NCBI GenBank assembly: GCA_046330455.1
Contig: JAXLSU010000013.1
Location: forward strand, 23,202 to 87,201
DNA: 64,000 nucleotides
Direction of reading: 5' to 3'
Origin: CAVQXR01 sp046330455
GTDB lineage: Bacteria > Actinomycetota > Thermoleophilia > Gaiellales > Gaiellaceae
Shown: piece by piece, positions 1 to 7,803 of the stretch
How positions within the stretch are numbered: position 1 is the first letter of the stretch
Layout of the letters: each line of letters opens with the position of its first letter
The notes under the pieces: model-generated
What the model saw: only the letters and a program-made list of their open reading frames with translations
The model's database searches: none
Told to the model about the DNA's origin: nothing
Program-made: the position numbers and the translations under genes

Positions 1-966
1 CGCCGCGGCGTCCTGGCCGGGGGCGAGCCGGATCGACACGTTCGCCTCCGCCGCCACGGGCAGCACCGTCTTCTGGAGGGTCGCCTCGCCGCCCCGGACG
101 CCGTTCACGTCGACGGCGGCGCGGGCGAAGGTCCGGACGTAGAATTCGTCCTCCGCGCCGCCGTCCGACGGGCGTCCGCCCTGCTCGGCGAGAGCGTGCT
201 CCCCGGGATCGAGCGAGGCCCACGCCTCGAGCTCCTCCCCGGTCGGCGCCGCTGCGCCTTCCTGCAGCACCTCCGGGGTCGGCACGACGGCGGCGAGGAT
301 CCGGGCGAGGGCATGGAGGGCGTTCAGCGCCGCGCCCCCGAACACGCCCGAGTGGAGATCGCGCTCCCCGGTCCGCACCCTCAGGTGGTAGTAGTTCACG
401 CCCCGCGTCGCGACCATGAACGCGGGCACACCGCGGCGGGGCATGTTGCCGTCGAAGATCACGCACGCGTCGGCGCCGCGCTCGTCCGCGGCGAGGAAGT
501 GCACGATCGAGTCGCCGCCGACCTCCTCCTCCCCGTCGCAGACGACCCGGACATGCACCGGCAGCGTCCCCTCGGCCGAGAGCAGAGCGGCCGCCTTCAG
601 CAGCAGGTAGAGGTTCCCCTTGTCATCTGCGGTCCCGCGCCCGTAGAGCCAGCCGTCGCGAACCTCGGGCTCGAAGGGCGACGACTCCCACAGGGCGAGC
701 TCCCCGGGCGGCTGCACGTCGAAGTGGCCGTACACGAGCACGGTCGGCGCGCCGGGCCCGAAGGAGCCGGGAATCTCCCCGACCACGAGCGGCCGCGGCG
801 TCGCCGTGGGCACGAGCTCGGCAGTCCCCCCTGCAGCTCGCACGAACTCGACCACCCACTCCCCCGCCGCGACCACGTCCGCGGCGTGCGCCTCGTCGGC
901 GCTGATGCTCGGGATGCGCAGGAAGCCGGAGAGCTCCTCGAGCCAGGCAGGATCGACGGCCGTCAC
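1..966 (-). CDS. M20 family metallopeptidase (dipeptidase type), C-terminus cut by window edge
   Basis: The reading frame starts at a GTG (966-964) and stays open to base 1, giving 322 codons without a stop, so the C-terminus lies outside the window. The translation shows the M20 signatures: YGHFDVQPPGE (metal-binding His and Asp), YGRGTADDKG (bridging Asp) and the CDGEEEVGG motif with the catalytic and metal-binding Glu pair. This matches cytosolic zinc dipeptidases of the carnosinase/DapE type, which cleave peptides or N-acyl amino acids; the true substrate is unknown. A TAGAAT hexamer 7 nt before the GTG suggests a leaderless transcript. The family is certain, the substrate is not. Confidence 0.9.
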   Translation of the reverse strand, partial: MTAVDPAWLEELSGFLRIPSISADEAHAADVVAAGEWVVEFVRAAGGTAELVPTATPRPLVVGEIPGSFGPGAPTVLVYGHFDVQPPGELALWESSPFEPEVRDGWLYGRGTADDKGNLYLLLKAAALLSAEGTLPVHVRVVCDGEEEVGGDSIVHFLAADERGADACVIFDGNMPRRGVPAFMVATRGVNYYHLRVRTGERDLHSGVFGGAALNALHALARILAAVVPTPEVLQEGAAAPTGEELEAWASLDPGEHALAEQGGRPSDGGAEDEFYVRTFARAAVDVNGVRGGEATLQKTVLPVAAEANVSIRLAPGQDAAA

Positions 967-973
967 GCGGGCG

Positions 974-979
974 ATTCTA
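974..979 (-). promoter_or_regulatory. -10 box (TAGAAT) of the M20 peptidase, leaderless type
   Basis: TAGAAT on the minus strand ends 7 nt before the GTG start, so transcription would begin at or next to the start codon. Confidence 0.5.
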
Positions 980-994
980 CGGACGCGACCGACG

Positions 995-1214
995 GGCGGG
1001 ATGAGATCCCGCCCCTACAGACCCGATCGAGCCTGCCAGACCCCCGACCCGCACACCCGACCGATGCGCCCACACCCCGCCCCACGCACGCGACCGACGG
1101 GCGGGGTGTGATCCCGCCCCTACACACCCGACCCCGGCCAGACCCCCGACCCGCACACCCGACCGACGCGCCGAGACCCCGGCGAACCGTGTAGGGGCCG
1201 GATCTCATCCGGCC
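995..1214. repeat. Hairpin repeat cluster A (three copies: forward, forward, reverse)
   Basis: Copies lie at 995-1018, 1100-1123 (both forward) and 1191-1214 (reverse). A copy is 24 nt: an 8-bp stem (GGCGGGAT paired with ATCCCGCC), a GAG loop and a CCCTAC tail. The third copy has the stem GGCCGGAT/ATCCGGCC, a compensated change. Copies 1 and 2 sit in a tandem duplication of about 105 bp that also repeats the spacer (about 1036-1070 and 1137-1171). The cluster fills the gap between the M20 peptidase promoter and the 3' end of the sigma factor gene. Confidence 0.85.
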
Positions 1215-1230
1215 TCTCCGATCCCGTCCG

Positions 1231-2283
1231 TCAGGCGACGCCGCGGAGCTTCTGGGCCTCGGCGAGCGCCTGGAGCTTGCGCAGGCTGTGGTGCTCGATC
1301 TGGCGGACGCGCTCGCGCGTGACGTTGAACGCGCGCCCGACCTCGTCGAGCGTGCGCGGCTCCTCGCCGTCGAGGCCGTACCGCATCTCGATCACGCGGC
1401 GCTCGCGGAACGACAGCATCTCGAGCGCACGGCGCAGCGTCTCGCGGCGCATCGTCATCTCGGCGACCTCGTCGGGCCGCAGCACGTTCTGGTCGGCGAT
1501 GAAGTGGCCGAACTCCGACTCCTCCTCGTCGCCGACCGGCTTCTCGAGCGACACGGGCGCCTGGGCCGATCGCTTGATCTGCTCGATCTCGTCGGCGGTG
1601 AGCTGCGTCTCGCGGGCGAGCTCCTCGAACGTCGGCTCCCGCCCGAGCTCCGTGAAGAGCTTCCGCTCGACCCGTGCGATCTTGTTGAGCTTCTCGACGA
1701 CGTGCACCGGCATCCGGATCGTGCGCCCCTTGTCCGCGAGCGAGCGAGCGACGGCCTGGCGGATCCACCAGGTCGCGTACGTCGAGAACTTGAAGCCGCG
1801 CCGGTGATCGAACTTCTCGGCCGCCCGCACGAGGCCGATCGTGCCCTCCTGGATCAGATCGAGAAACGGCAGACCCTGGTTGCGATAGTGCTTCGCGATC
1901 GAGACGACGAGGCGGAGGTTGGCGGCGACCATCTGCTGCTTCGCCACCCGGTCGCCACGCTCGATCCGCTTCGCGAGCTCCACCTCCTGGGCCGCGCTCA
2001 GGAGCGGGACCTTGCCGATGTCCTTCAGGAAGAGCTGGAGGGAGTCCGTGGAGACCTCGGGCGGCCCGGCCGCGAGATCGAGCTCGAGCTCGTCGGCGTC
2101 GACCTCGACCGTCTCGAGCTCCTCGTCTTCCCCGAAGGCAGACGCGGCGAGCTCGTCGTAGACGTCGTCGGCAGCGATCGCTCCCGGGCCGTCGGCGTCC
2201 ACGGGCACGTCGTCGACCGTCAGGTACCCGCCTCCGAGCCCTCTGCGGACCAGCGCCTCCGCGTCCTCGTGATCGAGCATCAC
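1231..2283 (-). CDS. sigA: RNA polymerase sigma factor, sigma-70 family (principal, RpoD/SigA type)
   Basis: 350 aa. An acidic N-terminal stretch (1-78) with a region 1.1-like start (EDAEALVRRG) leads into region 1.2 (DSLQLFLKDIGKV, 80-92), region 2 (about 115-190, with LDLIQEGTIGLVRAAEKFD and FSTYATWWIRQA), region 3 (190-265) and region 4 with a helix-turn-helix ending in NVTRERVRQIE. This layout is that of a primary sigma factor, which directs RNA polymerase to -35/-10 promoters. The ATG start has a GGGAGG ribosome site 10 nt upstream. A second, more divergent sigma-70 gene lies at 62700-63785, so which one is essential cannot be told from the window. Confidence 0.92.
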   Translation of the reverse strand: MMLDHEDAEALVRRGLGGGYLTVDDVPVDADGPGAIAADDVYDELAASAFGEDEELETVEVDADELELDLAAGPPEVSTDSLQLFLKDIGKVPLLSAAQEVELAKRIERGDRVAKQQMVAANLRLVVSIAKHYRNQGLPFLDLIQEGTIGLVRAAEKFDHRRGFKFSTYATWWIRQAVARSLADKGRTIRMPVHVVEKLNKIARVERKLFTELGREPTFEELARETQLTADEIEQIKRSAQAPVSLEKPVGDEEESEFGHFIADQNVLRPDEVAEMTMRRETLRRALEMLSFRERRVIEMRYGLDGEEPRTLDEVGRAFNVTRERVRQIEHHSLRKLQALAEAQKLRGVA

Positions 2284-2445
2284 GGCAAGCCTCCCCGGTC
2301 GCCGTCCCGGCGGCGGCGACCTGTCCGGACCGTACTCGCCAGGGCCCGCCCTGTCAACGACGCATCTGCCACGAACCTGCCACGTGATCGACGCGACTCT
2401 GGCAGCGGGATCGGACGTCGCAAGGGTGCTCCGGGCCGGGTACGG

Positions 2446-3456
2446 TCAGGGATTGGTGGACCCCGTCTCGCCCTGGCGGTCGAGCTCGTCGAGCAGGAGC
2501 CTCGCCTGCTCGGCCCAGACGGTTCCCGGCTCGCTCGTCGCCGCGAGCTCGAGCTGCTTTCGTGCCTCGGCCACGTTGCGCAGCCAGAGCAGGCCGAGAC
2601 CGACGTGGAACCGCACGACGGACGAGCTCGGAAAGCGGTCGGCGAGCGGCGCGAGGCGCGAGAACGCGGCCGACGGGTTCTCCTTCGTGAAGCGCCCGAG
2701 CGCCGCCGCGGTGAGCGCCTCGGGATCGTCCGGCGCGAGCTCGGCAGCGCGGTCGAAGGCCTCGAGCGCCGAGACGACCCGACCTGCCCGCTGGAGCGCC
2801 GTGCCGTAGAGGAGCCACGCCTCCGCCGTCTGCTCCTCCTTTGCCTGCCGCTCGAGCGCGTCGAGCTGGTCGAGCGGCGAGAGGCCCTCGAGGTCGTCCG
2901 GGAACGAGGCGCTCGGGACGAAGAACGGCCGGCCCGGCGCCATGTCGGGATGGAGCAGGCTCTCCGCACGAACGGCCGAGCTCGAGTCGGGCTCGACGGC
3001 GAGGGCTTCGCGCCAGGCCGCGTCGGCCTCGGAGTCCCGGCGCTCCCAGAGGAGCGTGAGGCCGAGCTGGAGCTGCACGAGCGCGCTGTCCGGATGCTCG
3101 GCGGCGAGCTGTGCGAGCCGGTCCGTCGTTCCTGTCGGCCAGGTCGATGCGGCCGCCCCGACCGCGGCTTCGAGCGAGTCGGGGTGGTCGGCGAGGATGT
3201 CGTCGAAGGCCGCAGCGGCCGCAGCGCGGTTCCCGTCGTCGTAGAGATCCTCGGCCTCTCGCAGCGCCGTGGCGAGCGCCCCGTCGGCGACCAGCGCGTC
3301 GAGCTCGAGCGGCGGAGCTCCTTCCCTCGGCCCGGTCGCCACTGCATCGACCGCCCCCTCGTCGGCACGCCCCGACCACGCGACGGCGGCGGCGATCGCC
3401 GCGACGGCGACGGCTACGACGCCGACGGCAATCCGTACGCGTGCCCGGGAAGACAC
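2446..3456 (-). CDS. Membrane-anchored tetratricopeptide repeat protein
   Basis: 336 aa starting at GTG. Residues 8-26 form one hydrophobic helix (VRIAVGVVAVAVAAIAAAVA), so the protein is anchored with most of its mass outside the membrane or in the periphery. The rest is alanine- and leucine-rich helices with TPR spacing: clear repeats lie around 65-100 (ALREAEDLYDDGNRAAAAAAFDDIL), 125-160, 205-250 and 270-310. TPR proteins are scaffolds for protein partners; no catalytic motif is seen. It is divergent from moeZ with a short shared promoter region. Its start follows a TACGCT hexamer by 6 nt. Function unknown. Confidence 0.75.
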   Translation of the reverse strand: MSSRARVRIAVGVVAVAVAAIAAAVAWSGRADEGAVDAVATGPREGAPPLELDALVADGALATALREAEDLYDDGNRAAAAAAFDDILADHPDSLEAAVGAAASTWPTGTTDRLAQLAAEHPDSALVQLQLGLTLLWERRDSEADAAWREALAVEPDSSSAVRAESLLHPDMAPGRPFFVPSASFPDDLEGLSPLDQLDALERQAKEEQTAEAWLLYGTALQRAGRVVSALEAFDRAAELAPDDPEALTAAALGRFTKENPSAAFSRLAPLADRFPSSSVVRFHVGLGLLWLRNVAEARKQLELAATSEPGTVWAEQARLLLDELDRQGETGSTNP

Positions 3457-3462
3457 GAGCCG

Positions 3463-3468
3463 AGCGTA
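3463..3468 (-). promoter_or_regulatory. -10 box (TACGCT) of the TPR gene, leaderless type
   Basis: TACGCT on the minus strand ends 6 nt before the GTG at 3456. Confidence 0.45.
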
Positions 3469-3516
3469 GCGTTCTGACCTTTGGCACCGCTCCGAGAAAC
3501 GACAACTTCCGCTCGC

Positions 3517-3522
3517 TATACT
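3517..3522 (+). promoter_or_regulatory. -10 box (TATACT) of the moeZ-cysOM-mec operon
   Basis: TATACT ends 10 nt before the ATG at 3533, leaving room for only a few leader bases. No convincing -35 hexamer and no Shine-Dalgarno sequence precede the ATG. Confidence 0.5.
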
Positions 3523-3532
3523 CTTGAAAGCA

Positions 3533-4753
3533 ATGGCTTCCTATCGCGACCTCCTGACCCAGGTGAAGTCCGAGATCGAGGAGATCGACGCGCCGCACGC
3601 GCAGAAGCTCCTCGCGTCCGAGCCTGCCCCGGCCCTCGTCGACGTTCGCGAGCGCGACGAATGGGAGGAGGGCCACATCGCCGGTGCGGTGCACATCCCG
3701 CGCAGCTTCCTCGAGTCGAGGATCGAGCAGGCGGTTCCCAACCGGACGGCACCGATCATCCTCTACTGCGCGGGTGGCAGCCGCTCGGCCTTCGCGGCGA
3801 AGAGCCTCGGAGAGCTCGGCTACGAGAACGTGGTCTCGCTCGCCGGCGGCTTCACCGACTGGAAGCGAAACGGCGGCACCTACGTGCTCCCGAAGACCCT
3901 CGATGCCGCCAGACGCGCCCGCTACAGCCGCCACCTCCTGATCCCCGAGGTGGGCGAGGAGGGTCAACTGAAGCTGCTCGACTCGCGCGTGCTCCTGCTC
4001 GGGGCCGGCGGCCTCGGCTCTCCGGCCGCGCTCTATCTCGCGGCCGCCGGTGTCGGCACGATCGGCCTCATCGACCCGGATACGGTCGACGAGTCGAACC
4101 TGCAGCGCCAGATCGTCCACTCGACCACGACGCTCGGCGAGCCGAAGGTGCTGTCGGCGAAGAAGGCGCTCGAGGCGCTGAACCCGGACGTGACGGTCGT
4201 GCCCTACCAGGAGCGACTCGACTCCGACAACGTCGACCGGATCTTCGGCGACGGCTGGGACGTGATCGTGGACGGCGGCGACAACTTCCCGACGCGCTAC
4301 CTCGTGAACGACGCGTCCGTCTGGCACGGCATCCCGGTCGTCCACGGCTCGATCTACCGCTTCCACGGCCAGGTGACGGTGTTCAAGCCGGGCGAAGGCC
4401 CGTGCTACCGCTGCCTCTTCCCGCAGCCGCCGCCTCCCGAGCTCGCGCCGAGCTGCGCGGAGGGAGGCGTGCTCGGCGTCCTCCCCGGGATCATCGGAAC
4501 GCTCCAGGCGAACGAGGCGCTCAAGCTGCTGCTCGGGATCGGCGACCCGCTGATCGGTCGCTCGCTGCTCTTCGAGGCGCTCGAGGGCTCCTTCACCGAG
4601 ATCAACCTACGCCGCGACCCGGACTGCCCGGTCTGCGGGCAGCACCCCACGATCACGGAGTACATCGACTACGTCGAGTTCTGCCAGGGTGGCGGCTCGA
4701 CGAACGGCCATGCACCCGCCCAGCTCCCCGACCCCGCCGAGGTGACCACGTGA
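3533..4753 (+). CDS. moeZ: Rhodanese-ThiF/MoeB fusion: sulfur-carrier adenylyltransferase/sulfurtransferase
   Basis: 406 aa. Residues about 5-115 are a rhodanese domain with the active-site loop YCAGGSRS; residues about 125-390 are a ThiF/MoeB E1-like domain with the nucleotide loop LLGAGGLGSPAA, the DPDTVDESNLQRQ strand, a CYRC...CPVC zinc site and a conserved Cys in APSCAEGG. Such enzymes adenylate the C-terminal Gly of a ubiquitin-like carrier and load sulfur as a thiocarboxylate. In MoeZ/MOCS3 the rhodanese is C-terminal, so the domain order here is reversed. The stop overlaps the next start (GTGA), and the partner is the CysO domain there. I chose ATG 3533; a TTG at 3524 is in frame but lies too close to the TATACT box. 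Confidence 0.9.
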   Translation: MASYRDLLTQVKSEIEEIDAPHAQKLLASEPAPALVDVRERDEWEEGHIAGAVHIPRSFLESRIEQAVPNRTAPIILYCAGGSRSAFAAKSLGELGYENVVSLAGGFTDWKRNGGTYVLPKTLDAARRARYSRHLLIPEVGEEGQLKLLDSRVLLLGAGGLGSPAALYLAAAGVGTIGLIDPDTVDESNLQRQIVHSTTTLGEPKVLSAKKALEALNPDVTVVPYQERLDSDNVDRIFGDGWDVIVDGGDNFPTRYLVNDASVWHGIPVVHGSIYRFHGQVTVFKPGEGPCYRCLFPQPPPPELAPSCAEGGVLGVLPGIIGTLQANEALKLLLGIGDPLIGRSLLFEALEGSFTEINLRRDPDCPVCGQHPTITEYIDYVEFCQGGGSTNGHAPAQLPDPAEVTT

Positions 4754-5979
4754 CGAAGGTCCGGATCCCCCCTACCCTGCGTGCGGAGGTCGGCGGAGTC
4801 CGCGAGGTCGAGGCGGCGGGCGGAACGATGCGCGAGGTGCTCGAGGATCTCGCGGCGCGGTATCCGGGGCTCGGCTCCCAGATCCTGAACGACGGTGAGA
4901 TCGCACCGTTCGTCAACGTCTACCTCGATAGCGAGGACGTCCGCACGCTCCAGGGCCTCGACACGACGGTCGGCGCGTCCTCGACGGTGATCCTCCTGCC
5001 CGCGATGGCCGGCGGCCAGCTGCCCGACACACGCCGCTCCCCGATCGTCGTGTCGAGCCTGCTCGACCTGGTCGGCAACACGCCGCTCGTCGAGCTGCGG
5101 CGACTCTCGCCGAACCCGAACGTGAAGATCTACGCGAAGCTCGAAGGCCAGAATCCGACCGGCTCGATCAAGGATCGAGTGGCGAAGGCGATGATCGAGG
5201 ACGCCGAGGCCCGGGGCGGGCTCGTTCCCGGGCGGGAGCTGCTCGAGCCGACGAGCGGCAACACCGGCATCTCGCTCGCGATGGTCGCGAAGCTCAAGGG
5301 CTACGGGCTGACCTGCGTGATCCCGGAGAGCGCGACGGCTGAGCGCGTCCGCCTGCTCGAGCTCTTCGGGGCCAAGGTCGTCTTCTCGCCGGCGGAGGAG
5401 GGCTCGAACGGAGCCGTCCGCAAGGCGCTGCGGATGGCCGAGGCCGACTCGCGCTACTACATGCCCTTCCAGTACGCGAACGAGGCGAACCCGCGCGCTC
5501 ACTACGAGGGCACGGGGACGGAGATCGCCGAGGCGCTTCCCCGCGTCGACGCCTTCGTCGCGGGCCTCGGGACCGGCGGCACGCTGATGGGCTGCGGGGA
5601 GCGGCTGCGCGAGTCGTTCCCGGACGTCCAGGTGGTCGCGGCCGAGCCGCTCCAGGGTGACCTGATCTACGGCCTCCGCTCGCTCGCAGACGGCTACATC
5701 CCGCCGATCCTCGACGTCGCGAAGCTCGACCGGAAGCTGCTCGTGACGAACCAGGAGTCCGTGATCGGCCTGCGCGCGCTTCTGGAGCGCGAGGGCATCT
5801 TCGCCGGCGTCTCCTGCGGCGCCGTCGTGCACGTCGCGCGGCGGATCGCCTCGGAGCTCGACGAGGGCGTCGTCGTGACCGTGCTCGCGGACGCCGGCTG
5901 GAAGTACCTCTCGGCCGACTTCTGGACGCAGCCGCTCGACGACGTCGAAGCGTCCATGGAGGATCGCGTCTGGTGGTGA
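4750..5979 (+). CDS. cysM: CysO-CysM fusion: ubiquitin-like sulfur carrier joined to O-phosphoserine sulfhydrylase
   Basis: 409 aa in one open frame from GTG 4750. Residues 1-89 are a MoaD/ThiS-type carrier matching mycobacterial CysO and ending at Ala-Gly-Gly (87-89), the tail that must be free to carry a thiocarboxylate. It continues without a stop, through a linker of about 10 residues, into a complete PLP-dependent cysteine synthase of the CysM type: GSIKDR (PLP lysine), TSGNTG (phosphate loop), GLGTGGTLMG and a C-terminal WW end. CysM makes cysteine from O-phosphoserine and CysO-thiocarboxylate. In-frame ATG 5005 and GTG 5050 could start a separate CysM but neither has a ribosome site. 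The stop overlaps the Mec start. The fusion needs cleavage after Gly89 or another way to work. Confidence 0.9.
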   Translation: MTKVRIPPTLRAEVGGVREVEAAGGTMREVLEDLAARYPGLGSQILNDGEIAPFVNVYLDSEDVRTLQGLDTTVGASSTVILLPAMAGGQLPDTRRSPIVVSSLLDLVGNTPLVELRRLSPNPNVKIYAKLEGQNPTGSIKDRVAKAMIEDAEARGGLVPGRELLEPTSGNTGISLAMVAKLKGYGLTCVIPESATAERVRLLELFGAKVVFSPAEEGSNGAVRKALRMAEADSRYYMPFQYANEANPRAHYEGTGTEIAEALPRVDAFVAGLGTGGTLMGCGERLRESFPDVQVVAAEPLQGDLIYGLRSLADGYIPPILDVAKLDRKLLVTNQESVIGLRALLEREGIFAGVSCGAVVHVARRIASELDEGVVVTVLADAGWKYLSADFWTQPLDDVEASMEDRVWW

Positions 5980-6386
5980 CCCCGCCCGGGGGCGGCGGCG
6001 ACGGTGAGCTCGTGATCCCCGCCGACGTACGAGCGGCGCTCGCCGAGCACGCCGCGGCCGAGGATCCCAACGAGGCATGCGGGCTGATCGCGATCCGGGA
6101 CGGGGTCGCGGAACGCTACATCCCGGGTCGCAACGGCGCCGCGAGCCCGTACCGGTTCGAGCTCGATTTGCCCCCCGACGTCTGGTTCCTGGAGGACGAC
6201 GGGTACGAGCTCGCCGTCTTCCACAGCCATCTCTCGAGCCCGCCGCGCCCGTCGCGGACCGATGTCGAGAACATCGGGCTCTGGGAGGGCAAACCGTACG
6301 TGATCTACTGCGTCCGCACTGACGAGCTCGCGGCCTGGCGGATCGCGGACGGCAGGAGCACGTCGCTCGCGCTTCGCAGCGACTGA
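5973..6386 (+). CDS. mec: Mec-like JAMM metallopeptidase (CysO-cysteine hydrolase)
   Basis: 137 aa, starting at GTG 5973 inside the end of the previous gene (7-bp overlap). It has the full JAMM zinc set: Glu34 in NEACG, His84 and His86 in HSH, then ten residues to Asp97 in SRTD (HxHx10D). The sequence closely resembles mycobacterial Mec (Rv1334), which releases cysteine from the CysO C-terminus after CysM has joined them. In this operon the carrier's Gly-Gly is buried in a fusion, so this peptidase is the natural candidate to cut it free; that step is an inference. Strong operon context supports the call. Confidence 0.9.
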   Translation: MVTPPGGGGDGELVIPADVRAALAEHAAAEDPNEACGLIAIRDGVAERYIPGRNGAASPYRFELDLPPDVWFLEDDGYELAVFHSHLSSPPRPSRTDVENIGLWEGKPYVIYCVRTDELAAWRIADGRSTSLALRSD

Positions 6387-6480
6387 GCGCGGCTGACGGC
6401 CCGGCTCGGCCGGGCCTGACCCGCGTAGCAGCCGGGCGAAGCCGGCGGTCACGATCTCTCGGCCCGTCCCTACGCGGACG

Positions 6481-6596
6481 GGCCGGATGAGATCCGGCCC
6501 CTACAGGCGGCCAGCGCGGACGCCCCGGCCCCCACCGCGGCCACGGCCCAACGTGGGCCGGCCCTGGCCTTCGTAGGGGCGGCATCTCATGCCGCC
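6481..6596. repeat. Hairpin repeat cluster B (forward and reverse copy)
   Basis: A forward copy at 6481-6504 (stem GGCCGGAT/ATCCGGCC, loop GAG, tail CCCTAC) and a reverse copy at 6573-6596 (stem GGCGGCAT/ATGCCGCC). The tails face each other. They lie in the 267-bp gap between mec and the secreted HESYH protein gene; the rest of that gap holds only GC-rich sequence with a GCGAAGC mini-hairpin near 6431. Confidence 0.85.
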
Positions 6597-6653
6597 CTCG
6601 CGGCCTCTCGGCCGCGGATCAACCGTCCTCGACGCGCAGCCGATACAGGCCGT

Positions 6654-7271
6654 ATGCGGCTCACCTTCGGCCGGGTCCTGCTCGTCGCGGCATGCGTCGG
6701 GGTCGCCCTGCCCGTCTTTCACGTCCACCGGGTCGACGCCGCCCGCAACGCCCGGTATGCGAGCATCGCCACCGAGCTGGCCGGCCGGCCGGTCGAGGTG
6801 CGATGCCCGAGCTTCTGGCGGAAACTGATCGACGTCGCGCCGAACCAGGGCACGGTCAGGATCGAGCAGGGCCGCGTGAGCGACGTCACCGACCTGTCCG
6901 TGGAGATCTGCGACGCGCTCGACGACGTCGCGGCGCAGAGAGCCGGCGAGGCGCTCGCCTGCCTCCCGATTCCCGCCGATCGCTGCCGGCGCCGGCTCGA
7001 CGCCGTCGCCTTCGGAATCGAGGCGCTGACCCACGAGTCGTACCACCTCCGAGGGATTCTCGACGAGGCTCGGGCCGAGTGCTACGCGCTCCAGTCGAGC
7101 GTTCGAACCGCGATCGCGCTCGGGCTGACCCCCGGGGAAGCGGCGGCGCTGAACGCCTACTACGCCTCGGCGCTCTATGCGCGGCTCCCGTCCGGGTACC
7201 ACAGCGCCGACTGCCGCCCGGGTGGCGCATTCGACCTTCGTCCGGAGACGCCGGCCTGGCCCGCCGGCTGA
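6654..7271 (+). CDS. Secreted protein of unknown function with HExxH-type motif
   Basis: 205 aa. An N-terminal hydrophobic helix (RVLLVAACVGVALPVF) looks like a signal peptide or anchor. Near residue 127 it has HESYHLRG, an HExxH zinc-peptidase-like motif, followed after some residues by DEARAECYALQ, which could supply the third ligand (Glu). Six or so cysteines outside the signal suggest disulfides. No known family is recognised. It is followed by a lipoprotein gene. The ATG has no ribosome site; a GATACA hexamer sits 6 nt upstream. Calling it a peptidase is a guess from the motif. Confidence 0.7.
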   Translation: MRLTFGRVLLVAACVGVALPVFHVHRVDAARNARYASIATELAGRPVEVRCPSFWRKLIDVAPNQGTVRIEQGRVSDVTDLSVEICDALDDVAAQRAGEALACLPIPADRCRRRLDAVAFGIEALTHESYHLRGILDEARAECYALQSSVRTAIALGLTPGEAAALNAYYASALYARLPSGYHSADCRPGGAFDLRPETPAWPAG

Positions 7272-7309
7272 GCCTGGAACTTCCCCACCCGTCGCCCGGT
7301 CAGACGGGC

Positions 7310-7747
7310 GTGGACACGAACAGGCAAGACGGGGTCCCGTCAGGCCGCCGGCCGGCCGCCGTGGTCCTGCTCACCGCGCTCGCCCTCGCGCTCGGGCTCG
7401 CGGCATGCGGCAGCGGCGAACCGACCTCTCCGCCGGATACCGGAGCGAACGCGGTCCTCTCGATCGAGGATGCGCTCGCCTCGGCCGGGCAAGGGCCGGT
7501 CACCGTCGAGGGCTACGTGATCGCACCCGACGGCGGCGACGTCCGTCTCTGCAGCGGCATCCTCGAGTCGTATCCACCCCAGTGCGGCGAGCCGTCGCTC
7601 CTCGTCGAGGGCCTCGAGCTCTCGACGGTCGCGGGTCTCGTCCACACGAGCGACCCCGAGCTCGCCCAGGTCAGCTGGACGGAGACGTACGTCTCCGTCC
7701 ACGGCGAGCTCGCGGACGGCGTGCTCACGGTGGTCGCCCCGGGCTGA
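7310..7747 (+). CDS. Small predicted lipoprotein of unknown function
   Basis: 145 aa from GTG 7310. Residues 16-35 form a lipoprotein signal peptide ending in the lipobox LAAC, so the mature protein should be lipid-anchored outside the cell membrane at this Cys. The mature part begins with a low-complexity linker (GSGEPTSPPDTGAN), then a compact domain with two further cysteines (RLCSG, PPQCGEP) and beta-rich sequence containing VTVEGYVI and VSVHGEL, reminiscent of small OB-like lipoproteins. No enzyme motif is visible. It follows the HESYH gene in the same direction. Confidence 0.7.
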   Translation: MDTNRQDGVPSGRRPAAVVLLTALALALGLAACGSGEPTSPPDTGANAVLSIEDALASAGQGPVTVEGYVIAPDGGDVRLCSGILESYPPQCGEPSLLVEGLELSTVAGLVHTSDPELAQVSWTETYVSVHGELADGVLTVVAPG

Positions 7748-7790
7748 CGGCCGAACAGGCCGGGCGATCGGCTCTCTCCGGTCGCGCGGG

Positions 7791-7796
7791 CATACT
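7791..7796 (+). promoter_or_regulatory. -10 box (CATACT), leaderless type
   Basis: CATACT ends 7 nt before the GTG at 7804 of the pterin dehydratase gene. Confidence 0.45.
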
Positions 7797-7803
7797 TGAC
7801 GTC

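Noticed and set aside
974..983. CTACGGA at 977-983 as another copy of the operator palindrome
   Set aside because: It overlaps a TAGAAT -10 box at the right distance from the peptidase start, and there is no inverted partner.
196..3477. Long plus-strand open frames over the M20 peptidase, sigma and TPR genes
   Set aside because: Shadow frames opposite well-recognised genes; Arg/His/Pro-rich translations without motifs.
3524..3532. TTG 3524 as start of the rhodanese-ThiF gene
   Set aside because: It lies 1 nt after the TATACT box, so it would be upstream of any transcript start; ATG 3533 is better.
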